Origin: Pigmentiphaga sp. NML080357
GTDB taxonomy: Bacteria; Pseudomonadota; Gammaproteobacteria; Burkholderiales; Burkholderiaceae_B
DNA length: 56,976 nt
NCBI RefSeq assembly: GCF_002188465.1
Contig: NZ_NINW01000031.1
Span: 1 to 56,976 of the forward strand
Direction: 5' to 3'
Part shown: positions 1 through 8,024 of the stretch, piece after piece
Numbering within the stretch: position 1 is the stretch's first letter
Layout: each line of letters begins with the position of its first letter
The notes under the pieces: model-generated
Told to the model about the DNA's origin: nothing
Seen by the model: the letters and a program-made list of their open reading frames with translations, nothing else
Database searches by the model: none
Program-made: the position numbers and the translations under genes

Positions 1-126
1 CTGCCGGGGGATATGGCCATCGACCTTTTGCACGACGGCGACCGGATGATCGAACTCGCCGCGCCGCGCATCGATACCAGGAACACCCACGGTACCGGCT
101 GCACGCTGTCCGCGGCCTTGGCGGCG
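1..126 (+). pseudogene. thiD: thiD 3' region, cut at both ends (HMP kinase fragment)
   Basis: The first frame reads ...DLLHDGDRMIEL followed by RIDTRNTHGTGCTLSAALAA. This is the signature of hydroxymethylpyrimidine/phosphomethylpyrimidine kinase: the NTHGTGCTLSAA block is its anion hole and catalytic Cys loop near the C-terminus. ThiD phosphorylates HMP and HMP-P in thiamine synthesis. The 5' part lies outside the window. After about base 126 the protein no longer resembles ThiD; the expected last 60 or so residues are absent, and the DNA instead encodes UbiJ on the other strand. The fragment therefore ends at a breakpoint or an assembly junction. Homology is judged by eye from the conserved motif. 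Confidence 0.7.
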
Positions 127-567
127 CCGTTGCCGCAGGCCCGGGCCGCGCGCGACGCCACGCGCCGCGCCCACCAGCCGCGCCGCGGGTATGTCGCCGA
201 TGATCCCGGCCAGGTCCTCCTCCACGTCCCAGCGCAGGTCCCGGGCCAGGTCGCCCGCCACGTGCGCCAGCGCGGCGTCGCCCTCGATGCGCACCGCGCC
301 CATGCGGCGGGCCGCATCGTCCGACAGCAGATCCGGCAGCCTGCCGCCGTCCACGGTCAGGATCACGTCGGGCACGGCGTCGGGCGCGGCGGCCTGGACC
401 AGGCCATGCGGCGTGATCGTCAGCGCCAGGCGCGCGCCGCCGGCAACGAGGCAGGCCGTCTTGCCGGCATGCGGACGCAGCCGCTCGCGGGCCCAGGGCT
501 CGCGCAACAACAGCGTATCGAGCGCCCGGATGGCAGCGGCGGAAGGATTCAGCAAGGACACGGGCAT
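127..567 (-). pseudogene. ubiJ: ubiJ, SCP2-domain ubiquinone factor, 3'-truncated
   Basis: Read on the minus strand from ATG at 567, the protein begins MPVSLLNPSAAAIRALDTLL and contains the SCP2-like core (ALTITPHGLVQAA, VDGGRLPDLL, RIEGDAALAHVAGDLARDL, then RWDVEEDLAGIIGD). This matches UbiJ, the accessory protein that works with UbiK and the Ubi complex in late ubiquinone synthesis. Synteny agrees, since ubiE and a Tim44-like gene lie just upstream on the same strand. About 145 codons look authentic. The normal C-terminal tail of about 50 residues is missing because the frame runs into the inverted thiD fragment with no stop before base 1. No clear Shine-Dalgarno sequence precedes the ATG, and a terminator hairpin sits immediately upstream. 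Confidence 0.75.
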
Positions 568-573
568 AGAATG

Positions 574-600
574 AAAAAAACGCCCGTCCGGGGACGGGCG
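574..600 (-). terminator. Intrinsic terminator after the Tim44-like gene
   Basis: On the minus strand a GC-rich hairpin (CGCCCGTCC, 2-nt loop, GGACGGGCG at 581-600) is followed directly by seven T residues. It lies 49 bp past the stop of the Tim44-like gene and just before ubiJ, so it should end or attenuate the ubiE operon. Confidence 0.8.
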
Positions 601-648
601 TTCCACGGGGTTCGACCCCGCAAGTGTACCGGCTGATGCGCAGGGACG

Positions 649-1629
649 TTATTTATTGTGGTCCTGCACCGGAATCTGCTGCACGCCGGCCAGCAGCCAG
701 CCGCCATCGTTGGGCTTGAAGAGGTTCCAGACCTCTTCGAAGCGGAACGCTTCCGTGCCCGGCGCCTCGCGCAGCATGCCCGAGAAGCGGACGCTGGCCA
801 GGTGGCCGTCGGAGACGGTCTCGATGCCCAGCAGCTCGGCGTTGAGCAGCACCACTTCGGTGACGTTCTGGCCTTGCCGCTGGCCGATCTGCTGGCTCAG
901 CTCGGCAAGCAGGTCGTCGGTGACGAGGTCGCGCAGCTCGTCGACGTCGCCGCGATCCCAGACGCCCTGCAGCTTGACGAAGTAGTTCTTCGCATGGCGC
1001 AGGAAGTTCGTGGTGTCGAAGTCGCTGGGGATGCCCCACTCTCCCCTGGCGGGCTCTTCGACCGCCGAGGCAGCGGCCGGCGCGGCCGCGGGAGCGGCGG
1101 AAACCGGCGACAGGGATTCGCGCGCCATCGGGGCGGGCGGCTCGCTGCGCTGCTGGAAGCGGCTGTTGCCCGCGCCCTGCAGGGCCGGCTGCTGGCCGCC
1201 GCCGCGCAGGCGCCGGACGATGAACAGCACGGCGAAGATCACCAGCGCGATGAGCAGCAGGCTGCCGATGAACTCGGCCGCGGCGGCGCCCAGGCCGAAG
1301 TGCGACAGCAGCGCCGCCAGGCCCAGACCCGCGGCGATGCCGGCGATCGGGCCGAGCCAGCGCGACATGCCGCTGCGTGCCGCGGTGGCGCCGGCTGCGG
1401 CACCCGCGGCGGCCGGCGCAGCCTGCGACGGCGCGGCCTGCTGGTTCTGCTGCGGATTGCGCGTGGGCGGCACCGCCTGCCGCTGCGTAATGTTGCTCGA
1501 TTGGCGGCCTACGCTGCCGCCGCCTCCCAGCCGCTTGGCCAGGGCGTCGTGCGAGACGCCGAGCATCGCCACGGTCGATATGGCGATGACCAGCGCCGGA
1601 AGGATCCTGGAAAACAATCGTCGAGACAT
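649..1629 (-). CDS. Tim44-like domain membrane protein
   Basis: A 326-residue protein. It has an N-terminal signal or anchor segment (about residues 9-31, ending near DALAKR), a low-complexity Gln/Pro/Ala linker (about 45-85), one or two membrane segments (about 92-140) and a basic stop (RRLRGGG). The C-terminal half of about 130 residues (FLRHAKNYFVKLQGVWDRGD onward) has the Tim44/MRPL45 fold signature. Proteins of this type occur beside ubiE-ubiJ-ubiB in Burkholderiales. Their role is unproven; an inner-membrane tether or lipid/quinone-related function is inferred from context only. It is downstream of ubiE on the same strand, separated by 262 bp, and is followed by a strong terminator. Confidence 0.85.
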   Translation of the reverse strand: MSRRLFSRILPALVIAISTVAMLGVSHDALAKRLGGGGSVGRQSSNITQRQAVPPTRNPQQNQQAAPSQAAPAAAGAAAGATAARSGMSRWLGPIAGIAAGLGLAALLSHFGLGAAAAEFIGSLLLIALVIFAVLFIVRRLRGGGQQPALQGAGNSRFQQRSEPPAPMARESLSPVSAAPAAAPAAASAVEEPARGEWGIPSDFDTTNFLRHAKNYFVKLQGVWDRGDVDELRDLVTDDLLAELSQQIGQRQGQNVTEVVLLNAELLGIETVSDGHLASVRFSGMLREAPGTEAFRFEEVWNLFKPNDGGWLLAGVQQIPVQDHNK

Positions 1630-1891
1630 TGTATGGATTCTCCTGTAATCAATGTCGTGGCGGACGGAGCCTGCCGGGCCGCCGCGGGTCCATGCCCCGG
1701 GGCGTCCGGCGAAAACCGAATCCGCCGTTCATGCCAGGTCAGGATGTCCGGTGCCGCACCGCCCCCGCAGACGGGACGGCTGTAACAACCTTTCCTGACA
1801 ATAAGCTGAAATTTAACGGACTACGGCGCAAATCGCCAGTCGGGTAGCCCCGGATTTGCGAAGGATTTTGAAACAAGCGGCGTTCCGGAGC

Positions 1892-2671
1892 CTAGAGGCG
1901 CACGCCCTCGTGCAGGGCGACCACCCCCGCGGTCAGGTTGAAATACTGGACCCGCGCCAGGCCGGCCTGTTCCAGCATGCCGGCCAGGGTGGGCTGGTCG
2001 GGATGCATGCGGATGGACTCGGCCAGGTAGCGGTAGCTGGCTTCGTCCTTGGCGATCTTGCGGCCCAGCCAGGGCAGCACGTTGAACGAATACCAGTCGT
2101 AGGCGGCGCGCAGCGGCTTGGCCACCTGAGAGAACTCCAGCACCAGCAGCTTGCCGCCGGGCCGCAGGACCCGGGTCATTTCCGCCAGGGCCCGGTCCTT
2201 GTGGGTCATGTTGCGCAGCCCGAAAGCAACGGTCACGCGGTCGAAATAGCCGTTCGGGAAGGGTAGTTTCTCGGCGTCGCACACGGCGGTCGGCACCATC
2301 AGCCCGGCATCGAGCAGCCGGTCCCGTCCGACGCGCAGCATGGAATCGTTGATGTCGGTCAGCCAGACCTCGCCGGTCGGGCCGGCCCGGCGGGCGAACG
2401 CCTTGGCGAGATCGCCGGTGCCGCCCGCGATGTCCAGGACCTTCATGCCGGGGCGCACCCCCGCCCGCGCCACGGTGAAGACCTTCCACGCCCGGTGCAG
2501 GCCGCCCGACATCAGGTCGTTCATGACGTCGTAGCGGGAGGCCACCGAATGGAAGACCTCGGCCACCTTGCGCGCCTTCTCGGCCTCGGCCACCTGCTGG
2601 AAGCCGAAATGCGTGGTGCCGTCCGGCGTGGCGCCGCCCTCCGGCCCGGGGGAATACTGCTTATCGCTCAT
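1892..2671 (-). CDS. ubiE: Ubiquinone/menaquinone C-methyltransferase UbiE
   Basis: This 259-residue class I SAM methyltransferase catalyses C-methylation in ubiquinone (and menaquinone) synthesis. SAM motif I is [15 protein letters not shown] (about residue 77 on). Family signatures include [20 protein letters not shown] near residue 44, [16 protein letters not shown] and the [13 protein letters not shown] motif. Length is typical of betaproteobacterial UbiE. Its ATG overlaps the stop of the upstream DUF971 gene by 4 bases (ATGA), so translation is probably coupled. It heads a ubi cluster with the Tim44-like gene and the ubiJ fragment. Confidence 0.97.
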   Translation of the reverse strand: MSDKQYSPGPEGGATPDGTTHFGFQQVAEAEKARKVAEVFHSVASRYDVMNDLMSGGLHRAWKVFTVARAGVRPGMKVLDIAGGTGDLAKAFARRAGPTGEVWLTDINDSMLRVGRDRLLDAGLMVPTAVCDAEKLPFPNGYFDRVTVAFGLRNMTHKDRALAEMTRVLRPGGKLLVLEFSQVAKPLRAAYDWYSFNVLPWLGRKIAKDEASYRYLAESIRMHPDQPTLAGMLEQAGLARVQYFNLTAGVVALHEGVRL

Positions 2672-3093
2672 TGCTTACCTTCACGGCGTACTTCGGTTGT
2701 TTCCATCCCGCCTTGCGGCTCGGGATCGCGGGATGCGCCGGCGGCCTCCAGCGCGGCGAGGTACTCGGCCCACAGCCGGTCCTGGTCGCGGCCGAGCGCA
2801 TAGAGGATGTCCCAGGAGTAGATGCCCGTGGTGTGGCCGTCCGAGAACCGGGGCTGCACCGCATAATTGCCGACCGGGTCGAGGGCCAGGATGTCCACGC
2901 CCCGCTTGCCCACCTGCAGGGTCTCCTGGCCCGGTCCGTGGCCCCGTACTTCGGCCGACGGGCTGTAGACCCGCAGCAGCTCGAACGGCAGCCTGAACGT
3001 ATTGCCGTCGTCGAACGATATTTCGAGCACCTTCGACTGGCGGTGCACGACGATGTTGGTGGGAAGAGGCGTATTCCTGTCCAGGCCGGCCAT
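2668..3093 (-). CDS. DUF971 (GBBH-like N-terminal domain) protein
   Basis: I place the start at ATG 3093 ([20 protein letters not shown]), which is where family members begin; the longer open frame to 3150 has no family-like sequence. The 141-residue product is a DUF971 domain ([20 protein letters not shown], with [11 protein letters not shown] and [11 protein letters not shown]). It is related to the N-terminal domain of gamma-butyrobetaine hydroxylase and to Fe-S-associated small proteins. Its biochemical role is not established. It overlaps ubiE by 4 bases and is probably the first gene of that operon. The last 30 residues are charged and variable. Confidence 0.85.
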   Translation of the reverse strand: MAGLDRNTPLPTNIVVHRQSKVLEISFDDGNTFRLPFELLRVYSPSAEVRGHGPGQETLQVGKRGVDILALDPVGNYAVQPRFSDGHTTGIYSWDILYALGRDQDRLWAEYLAALEAAGASRDPEPQGGMETTEVRREGKQ

Positions 3094-3183
3094 AATGTTC
3101 TCGCGCTTAAGGGCTCCATGGTAGCCGATGGGGCGCCCCGCCGCCCGCAAGCTGCGCGGCGCCGGGCTTGCGGCGGGCCCGCC

Positions 3184-3201
3184 ATGTCACATACCTGAAA
3201 C
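3184..3201 (+). promoter_or_regulatory. Candidate PHO box upstream of phoB
   Basis: ATGTCACATACCTGAAAC matches 13 of 18 positions of the PHO box consensus (two CTGTCAT-type half sites 11 bp apart). It lies 50 bp upstream of the phoB start. PhoB autoregulation through such a box is well known; the assignment here is from sequence only. Confidence 0.45.
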
Positions 3202-3251
3202 AATACCGCCATACTATGGACATGCTTCAGCAACCCAATCCGGCATACCCC

Positions 3252-3962
3252 ATGTCCAGCACCATTTTAGTCGTCGAAGACGAACCGGCCATCCAGGAGC
3301 TGGTATCGGTCAACCTGTCCTTCGCGGGCCACAAGGTCCTGCGGGCGGCCGATGCGGAACAGGCCCAGACCCTGATCCGCGCCGAGCTGCCCGACCTGAT
3401 CCTGCTCGACTGGATGCTGCCCGGCACCTCCGGCGTCGCGCTGGCCCGCAAGCTGCGCGCCGAGGAACGCACCAAGGGCGTCCCCATCATCATGCTGACG
3501 GCCAAGGGCGCCGAGCAGGATAAAGTCGACGGCCTGGAAGCCGGCGCCGACGACTACATCACCAAGCCGTTCTCGCCCAAGGAGCTCATGGCCCGCATCA
3601 AGGCCGTGCTGCGCCGGCGCGCGCCGCAGCTGACCGACGACCTGATCGACGTCGCCGGCCTGAGGCTGGATCCGGTCACCCACCGGCTCAACGGCAACGG
3701 CATGCCCCTGAACATCGGGCCGACCGAGTTCCGCCTGCTGCATTTCTTCATGACCCACCCGGAGCGCGTGTTCTCGCGCTCGCAGTTGCTGGACCAGGTG
3801 TGGGGCGACCACGTGTTCGTGGAAGAGCGCACGGTGGACGTGCACATCCGCCGCCTGCGCAAGGCGCTCGAGCCCAGCAAGCACGACGGCCACGTGGAAA
3901 CGGTGCGGGGCAGCGGCTATCGTTTCACCGCCCATCCTGCCGCGAACGGCAGTGCCGCCTGA
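3252..3962 (+). CDS. phoB: Phosphate regulon response regulator PhoB
   Basis: A 236-residue OmpR-family response regulator. The receiver domain (1-120) has the acidic pair E9/D10, phospho-acceptor D53 (LLDWMLPG), T83 and K105 (TKPFS). The C-terminal winged helix (about 135-230) carries FRLLHFFMTHPERVFSRSQL and RTVDVHIRRLRKAL, typical of PhoB. I chose ATG 3252 (MSSTILVVEDEP) because upstream in-frame ATGs add non-conserved residues. The histidine kinase gene phoR follows 119 bp downstream on the same strand, and a candidate PHO box precedes the start. Confidence 0.95.
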   Translation: MSSTILVVEDEPAIQELVSVNLSFAGHKVLRAADAEQAQTLIRAELPDLILLDWMLPGTSGVALARKLRAEERTKGVPIIMLTAKGAEQDKVDGLEAGADDYITKPFSPKELMARIKAVLRRRAPQLTDDLIDVAGLRLDPVTHRLNGNGMPLNIGPTEFRLLHFFMTHPERVFSRSQLLDQVWGDHVFVEERTVDVHIRRLRKALEPSKHDGHVETVRGSGYRFTAHPAANGSAA

Positions 3963-4081
3963 TCCACGCCGCTGAATGACCGGCGGCGGCCGATGCCGCC
4001 GCCTGCCTGCCCGGCCTCGCGCCACTTCATCACTCAAGGACTGCATCGCTTGCGCCGCCAGGCAATGCGACAATTCGTTTC

Positions 4082-5392
4082 ATGGTCTGGATACGCAACC
4101 TCATCGCCGTCCTCGTGTGGGCCGGGCTGGCGGCCCTCTCCCGGCCGGTCACGGGCAATTTCAGCTGGGCGGTATTCAGCTTCGGGCTGGGCACGCTCCT
4201 CGCCTGGCACATCTGGCAGCTCTCGCGCGTCGTACGCTGGACCCGCGACCTGCAGCGCCCGCCGCCGCCGTCGGCCGGACTGTGGGACGAGGCGCTGGCT
4301 CGCATCTACCGGCACCTTCGCAGCCAGGAGCGCCAGCTCGCCCTGCTGGAAGGAAACGTGCAGGGCTTCTTCGCCGCCGCCCAGGCCCTGCCCGACGGCC
4401 TGGTCACTCTGGACGAGGAATTCCACATCGACTGGTGCAACCGCATCGCGCGCCAGCACCTGGGGCTGCGCCTGCCCGCCGACCGAGGCCAGAACCTGCT
4501 GAACCTGGTGCGGGCCCCGGCATTCGTCGACTATGCGCGCCAGGAGGACTGGCCCGCGCCGCTGCTGGTGCGCAGCCCTGGCGGCGGCGAACGGCTCCTC
4601 ATGGTGCAGCTCATCTCGTACAACAAGCACCAGCGCATGCTGCTGACGCGCGACGTGACGCAGATCGAAAAACTCGAGACCACGCGCCGCGACTTCGTCG
4701 CCAACGTCTCGCATGAATTGCGCACGCCGCTGACGGTGCTGGCGGGCTTCCTGGAAACGCTGCGCGACATGCCGCCCGGCGCGCTGAGCGACGAACAGCG
4801 CGAACAGTACCTGAAGCTGATGCTCGACCAGGCCCAGCGCATGCAGGCCATCGTGGCGGACCTGCTGACCCTGTCGACCCTGGAGTCCTCGCCCACGACC
4901 GACCCGCAGCCCGTCAACATGCCCATCCTGATCGAAACGGCCCTGAGCCAGGCGCGCGCCCTGTCCGGCGGCCGCCACGCCTTCGCCAGCGACATCGACG
5001 CGGACATGGACGTCCTGGGCACCGCCACCGAGATCTCCTCGGCGATTTCCAACCTCATCATCAACGCCGTCCGCTACACGCCTGACGACGGGCACATCAC
5101 CGTGAGCTGGCGGCGCGAAGCCGACGGCAGCGCCCGCTATGCGGTCAAGGATACCGGCATCGGCATCGCGGCCCAGCACCTGCCTCGCCTGACCGAGCGC
5201 TTCTACCGGGTGGACCGCAGCCGCTCGCGCGAATCCGGCGGCACCGGCCTGGGCCTGGCGATCACCAAGCACATCGCCATGCGCCACGAGGCCGAGCTGG
5301 ACATCGCCAGCGAACTGGGGCAAGGCAGCACCTTCTCGCTGCGGTTCCCCGAATCCCGCGTCGTGGCGGCCGAGCATCGTACTCGCCAGTAA
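4082..5392 (+). CDS. phoR: Phosphate regulon sensor histidine kinase PhoR
   Basis: A 436-residue membrane histidine kinase. Two N-terminal hydrophobic segments (about 7-19 and 28-46) belong to the DUF3329/PhoR N-terminal module. A PAS-like region follows (about 95-190: FAAAQALPDGLVTLDEEFHI). The dimerisation H-box FVANVSHELRTPLTVLAGF has the phospho-accepting His at 211. The HATPase domain has the N box (NLIINAVRYTPD), G1 (KDTGIGIA), the F-box region (ERFYRVDRSRSRESGG) and G2 (GTGLGLAI). It lies directly downstream of phoB and is expected to phosphorylate PhoB under phosphate limitation. Confidence 0.95.
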   Translation: MVWIRNLIAVLVWAGLAALSRPVTGNFSWAVFSFGLGTLLAWHIWQLSRVVRWTRDLQRPPPPSAGLWDEALARIYRHLRSQERQLALLEGNVQGFFAAAQALPDGLVTLDEEFHIDWCNRIARQHLGLRLPADRGQNLLNLVRAPAFVDYARQEDWPAPLLVRSPGGGERLLMVQLISYNKHQRMLLTRDVTQIEKLETTRRDFVANVSHELRTPLTVLAGFLETLRDMPPGALSDEQREQYLKLMLDQAQRMQAIVADLLTLSTLESSPTTDPQPVNMPILIETALSQARALSGGRHAFASDIDADMDVLGTATEISSAISNLIINAVRYTPDDGHITVSWRREADGSARYAVKDTGIGIAAQHLPRLTERFYRVDRSRSRESGGTGLGLAITKHIAMRHEAELDIASELGQGSTFSLRFPESRVVAAEHRTRQ

Positions 5393-5509
5393 GGTCTCTC
5401 CCTAGGGACGCAGGCCCCGGAGTTAAGATAGGGCATCAGCCGCGGCCACCGCGCCGCCGCGCGCGCCTCCCCCAACCGCCCCATCGCCCTTTAGCCGGAG
5501 CCGTACCCC

Positions 5510-6709
5510 ATGGCGAAAATCGTATTGCTCGAGAACATCCATCCCAGCGCGGTCGAGGTCTTCTCGGCCGCGGGCTTCACCGACATCGCGACCCACGCCG
5601 GCGCCCTGCCGCCCGAGGCGCTGCGCGAAGCCCTGCAAGGCGCCAGCGTGGTGGGCATCCGCTCGCGCACCCACCTGGACGCCGGTATCATCGAAAGCCT
5701 GCCGGACCTGCGCGTCATCGGCTGCTTCTGCATAGGCACCAACCAGGTCGACCTGGCCACCGCGCTGGAAAGCGGCGTCCCGGTCTTCAACGCGCCGTTC
5801 TCCAATACGCGCTCGGTAGCCGAGCTGGTACTGGCCGAGGCCATCCTGCTGCTGCGCCGCATTCCCGAAAAAAACCTGCGCGTGCACCAGGGCCACTGGG
5901 ACAAGAGCGCGACCGGCGCCTACGAGGCGCGCGGCAAGACGCTCGGCATCATCGGCTACGGCAACATCGGCTCGCAGGTCGGCATCCTGGCCGAAGCCCT
6001 GGGCATGCGGGTGATCTTCCACGACGTCGAAGCCAAGCTGCCCCTGGGCAACGCCCGCGCCTACCCGGACCTGTCCGCCCTGCTGGCCGAGGCCGACGTG
6101 GTCACCCTGCACGTGCCCGGCGGCCGCTCCACCGAGAACATCATCAACGAAGCCACGATCTCGCAAATGAAGCGCGGCGCCATCCTGATCAACGCCTCGC
6201 GCGGCACCGTGGTCGACATCGACGCGCTGCGGGCCGCGCTCGACGCCGGCCTGCTGCGCGGCGCGGCGCTGGATGTCTTCCCGGTCGAGCCCAAGAGCGT
6301 GGACGAGCCGCTCAAGAGCCCGCTCATCGGCCTGCCCAACGTCATCCTGACGCCGCACATCGGCGGCAGCACGATGGAATCACAGGAAAACATCGGCAAG
6401 GAAGTGGCCGAGAAACTGGTGCGCTTCATCCAGGGCGGCACCACCAAGGGCGCGGTCAACTTCCCCGAGCTGCCGCACCAGGACCTGACCGGCACCTCCC
6501 GCATCCTCCACGTGCACCGCAACGAGCCCGGCGCGCTGGCCATGCTCAACGCGGTCTTCGCCGAGCGCAAGATCAATATCTGCAGCCAGCAGCTGCAGAC
6601 CAAGGGGCCGATCGGCTACGTGCTGACCGACATCGGCAACCAGGCCGACTCGGCCTTGATGGACGCGCTGCGGCAACTGCCGATCACCGTGCGCTGCGAT
6701 CTGCTGTAG
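5510..6709 (+). CDS. serA: D-3-phosphoglycerate dehydrogenase SerA
   Basis: This 399-residue enzyme oxidises 3-phosphoglycerate to 3-phosphohydroxypyruvate, the first step of serine synthesis. It has the bacterial short type SerA architecture: a split substrate domain, a NAD-binding Rossmann domain (LGIIGYGNIGSQVGILAEAL) with catalytic Arg in NASRGTVVDIDAL, and His in ILTPHIGGSTMESQ. A C-terminal ACT domain (about 325-399: RILHVHRNEPGALAMLNAVF) allows serine feedback. It is transcribed alone, 117 bp after phoR and convergent with the HIT gene. Confidence 0.96.
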   Translation: MAKIVLLENIHPSAVEVFSAAGFTDIATHAGALPPEALREALQGASVVGIRSRTHLDAGIIESLPDLRVIGCFCIGTNQVDLATALESGVPVFNAPFSNTRSVAELVLAEAILLLRRIPEKNLRVHQGHWDKSATGAYEARGKTLGIIGYGNIGSQVGILAEALGMRVIFHDVEAKLPLGNARAYPDLSALLAEADVVTLHVPGGRSTENIINEATISQMKRGAILINASRGTVVDIDALRAALDAGLLRGAALDVFPVEPKSVDEPLKSPLIGLPNVILTPHIGGSTMESQENIGKEVAEKLVRFIQGGTTKGAVNFPELPHQDLTGTSRILHVHRNEPGALAMLNAVFAERKINICSQQLQTKGPIGYVLTDIGNQADSALMDALRQLPITVRCDLL

Positions 6710-6733
6710 CGCCGGTCCGTTCGGCCTGCCGGC

Positions 6734-7204
6734 TCAGGCGGCGCGGAATCGCAGGGACAGCCGCTCCTGCAGGCGGCTGTGGAATTCCGGCACGCGCTGC
6801 GCCGCCGATTGCAGCATGCGCCGGAACTCCTCGGGCTCGCCGCCCGCCGGCACGCGCGGCGCGGCCCAGATGGCGTCGGGAAAATGGCGGTCGCCGCGCC
6901 AGCGGGGAATGACGTGCCAATGGAGATGGGGCACCATGTTGCCCAGCGCGGCCAGATTGACCTTGTCAGGCCGCATGTGGTCGCGCATGACCGACTCGAC
7001 CTCCAGCACCACCTGCATGACATGCAGGCGATCGGCGTCGTCGAGGTCTGTCATCTCGGCGGCATGGGTACGCCAGACGACTCTCACATAACCGGGATAA
7101 TCCGCCTCGCCGACGGCGATGACGCGTAGCTTTTCGTTGCGCCAGAGCGCCGGCGCGTCGTCGGACGCGCACAGCGGGCAGGCAGGGGCAGCGGTGGGAA
7201 CCAT
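6734..7204 (-). CDS. HIT-family hydrolase
   Basis: A 156-residue histidine-triad protein. The HIT motif HLHWHVIPRW (about 93-102) supplies the nucleophilic His that acts on nucleoside phosphate esters. An N-terminal CPLC pair suggests a zinc site as in some bacterial HIT proteins. The substrate cannot be told from sequence. The same-strand PilZ gene is 21 bp upstream, so the two may be co-transcribed. Confidence 0.9.
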   Translation of the reverse strand: MVPTAAPACPLCASDDAPALWRNEKLRVIAVGEADYPGYVRVVWRTHAAEMTDLDDADRLHVMQVVLEVESVMRDHMRPDKVNLAALGNMVPHLHWHVIPRWRGDRHFPDAIWAAPRVPAGGEPEEFRRMLQSAAQRVPEFHSRLQERLSLRFRAA

Positions 7205-7225
7205 GGCGTATCTCCGGAACAGGCC

Positions 7226-7984
7226 CTATGGCTGGCCAGCCTCGCGCTGGCGCAGCTGGGTCTGGCTGATGAATCGCTGCAGCGCGCGCAGGCCGTCCGC
7301 GTCCAGGCCGTTCAGCGTGCAGCCCATGTGGTGGCCCTTATCGGGTTCGCGGCATGGCGTGACATGCATCACCTTGAGATCGGCCTCGACGCGGGTGCCG
7401 GGGTCGAGCGCGAGGACCGCGCGGTGCACACGCGTGCCGACCTCGATCATGGGGCTGCCCGGCGGCAGCCGCAACCCGACGCCGGTCATGCTGATGTCGA
7501 TCACCACCAGCTCCATGTGGCGCGGCGTCGCTCCCAGCCGCACCCGGGCGACCGGGGGCGGGCTCTGCACCGGCCGCACCCGGAAATACGAGCGGCGCTG
7601 GAATCGATAGAGCTCCATCGGCAACAGGCACGCCAGCCGGCTACCGCCCGTGCCGGGCAGCCATTGCAGGTTCTGCGCGGGGAACTGGATCTTGACGTGG
7701 TCGAGATAGCTCACGGCCACCACGGCGCGCGCTTCGGTCAGGCGCTGCAGGCGGGCATCGTCCTGGGCACCGAACAGCCACAGCAGCCGCCTGCCGCGGT
7801 CCACCTCGGCGATGGCGGACAGGCTCGAAACGCCGTCTTCCGACGTAAGGGAAAGGATTTCGGACTGCTCGGCCATCCGTCCGAGCAGGGTCAGGATTTC
7901 CAGCGGCTGCGAGATCCGGAAATCCTCCAGCGATGCCGCATCGATCGTTTCGGGCGACAGCGGGAGCAGCGGGTTCTCCCTCAT
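7226..7984 (-). CDS. YcgR-like PilZ domain protein (c-di-GMP receptor)
   Basis: A 252-residue protein with an N-terminal YcgR-like (PilZN) domain (about 10-120) and a C-terminal PilZ domain. The c-di-GMP binding elements are visible as RRSYFRVRP (RxxxR) and VIDISMTGVGLRL (D/NxSxxG). Proteins of this layout brake flagellar rotation or act as general c-di-GMP effectors. No flagellar genes are in the window, so the flagellar role is inferred from architecture. It lies 40 bp downstream of the large dehydrogenase gene on the same strand. Confidence 0.85.
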   Translation of the reverse strand: MRENPLLPLSPETIDAASLEDFRISQPLEILTLLGRMAEQSEILSLTSEDGVSSLSAIAEVDRGRRLLWLFGAQDDARLQRLTEARAVVAVSYLDHVKIQFPAQNLQWLPGTGGSRLACLLPMELYRFQRRSYFRVRPVQSPPPVARVRLGATPRHMELVVIDISMTGVGLRLPPGSPMIEVGTRVHRAVLALDPGTRVEADLKVMHVTPCREPDKGHHMGCTLNGLDADGLRALQRFISQTQLRQREAGQP

Positions 7985-8024
7985 GGCCGCCCCCGCTGCC
8001 TCATCTGCGCGCAGACCACGCGTC

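Noticed and set aside
13-636. A 207-codon plus-strand frame starting in thiD
   Set aside because: Only its first 38 or so residues are ThiD; the rest is the antisense of ubiJ, so it is a product of the junction.
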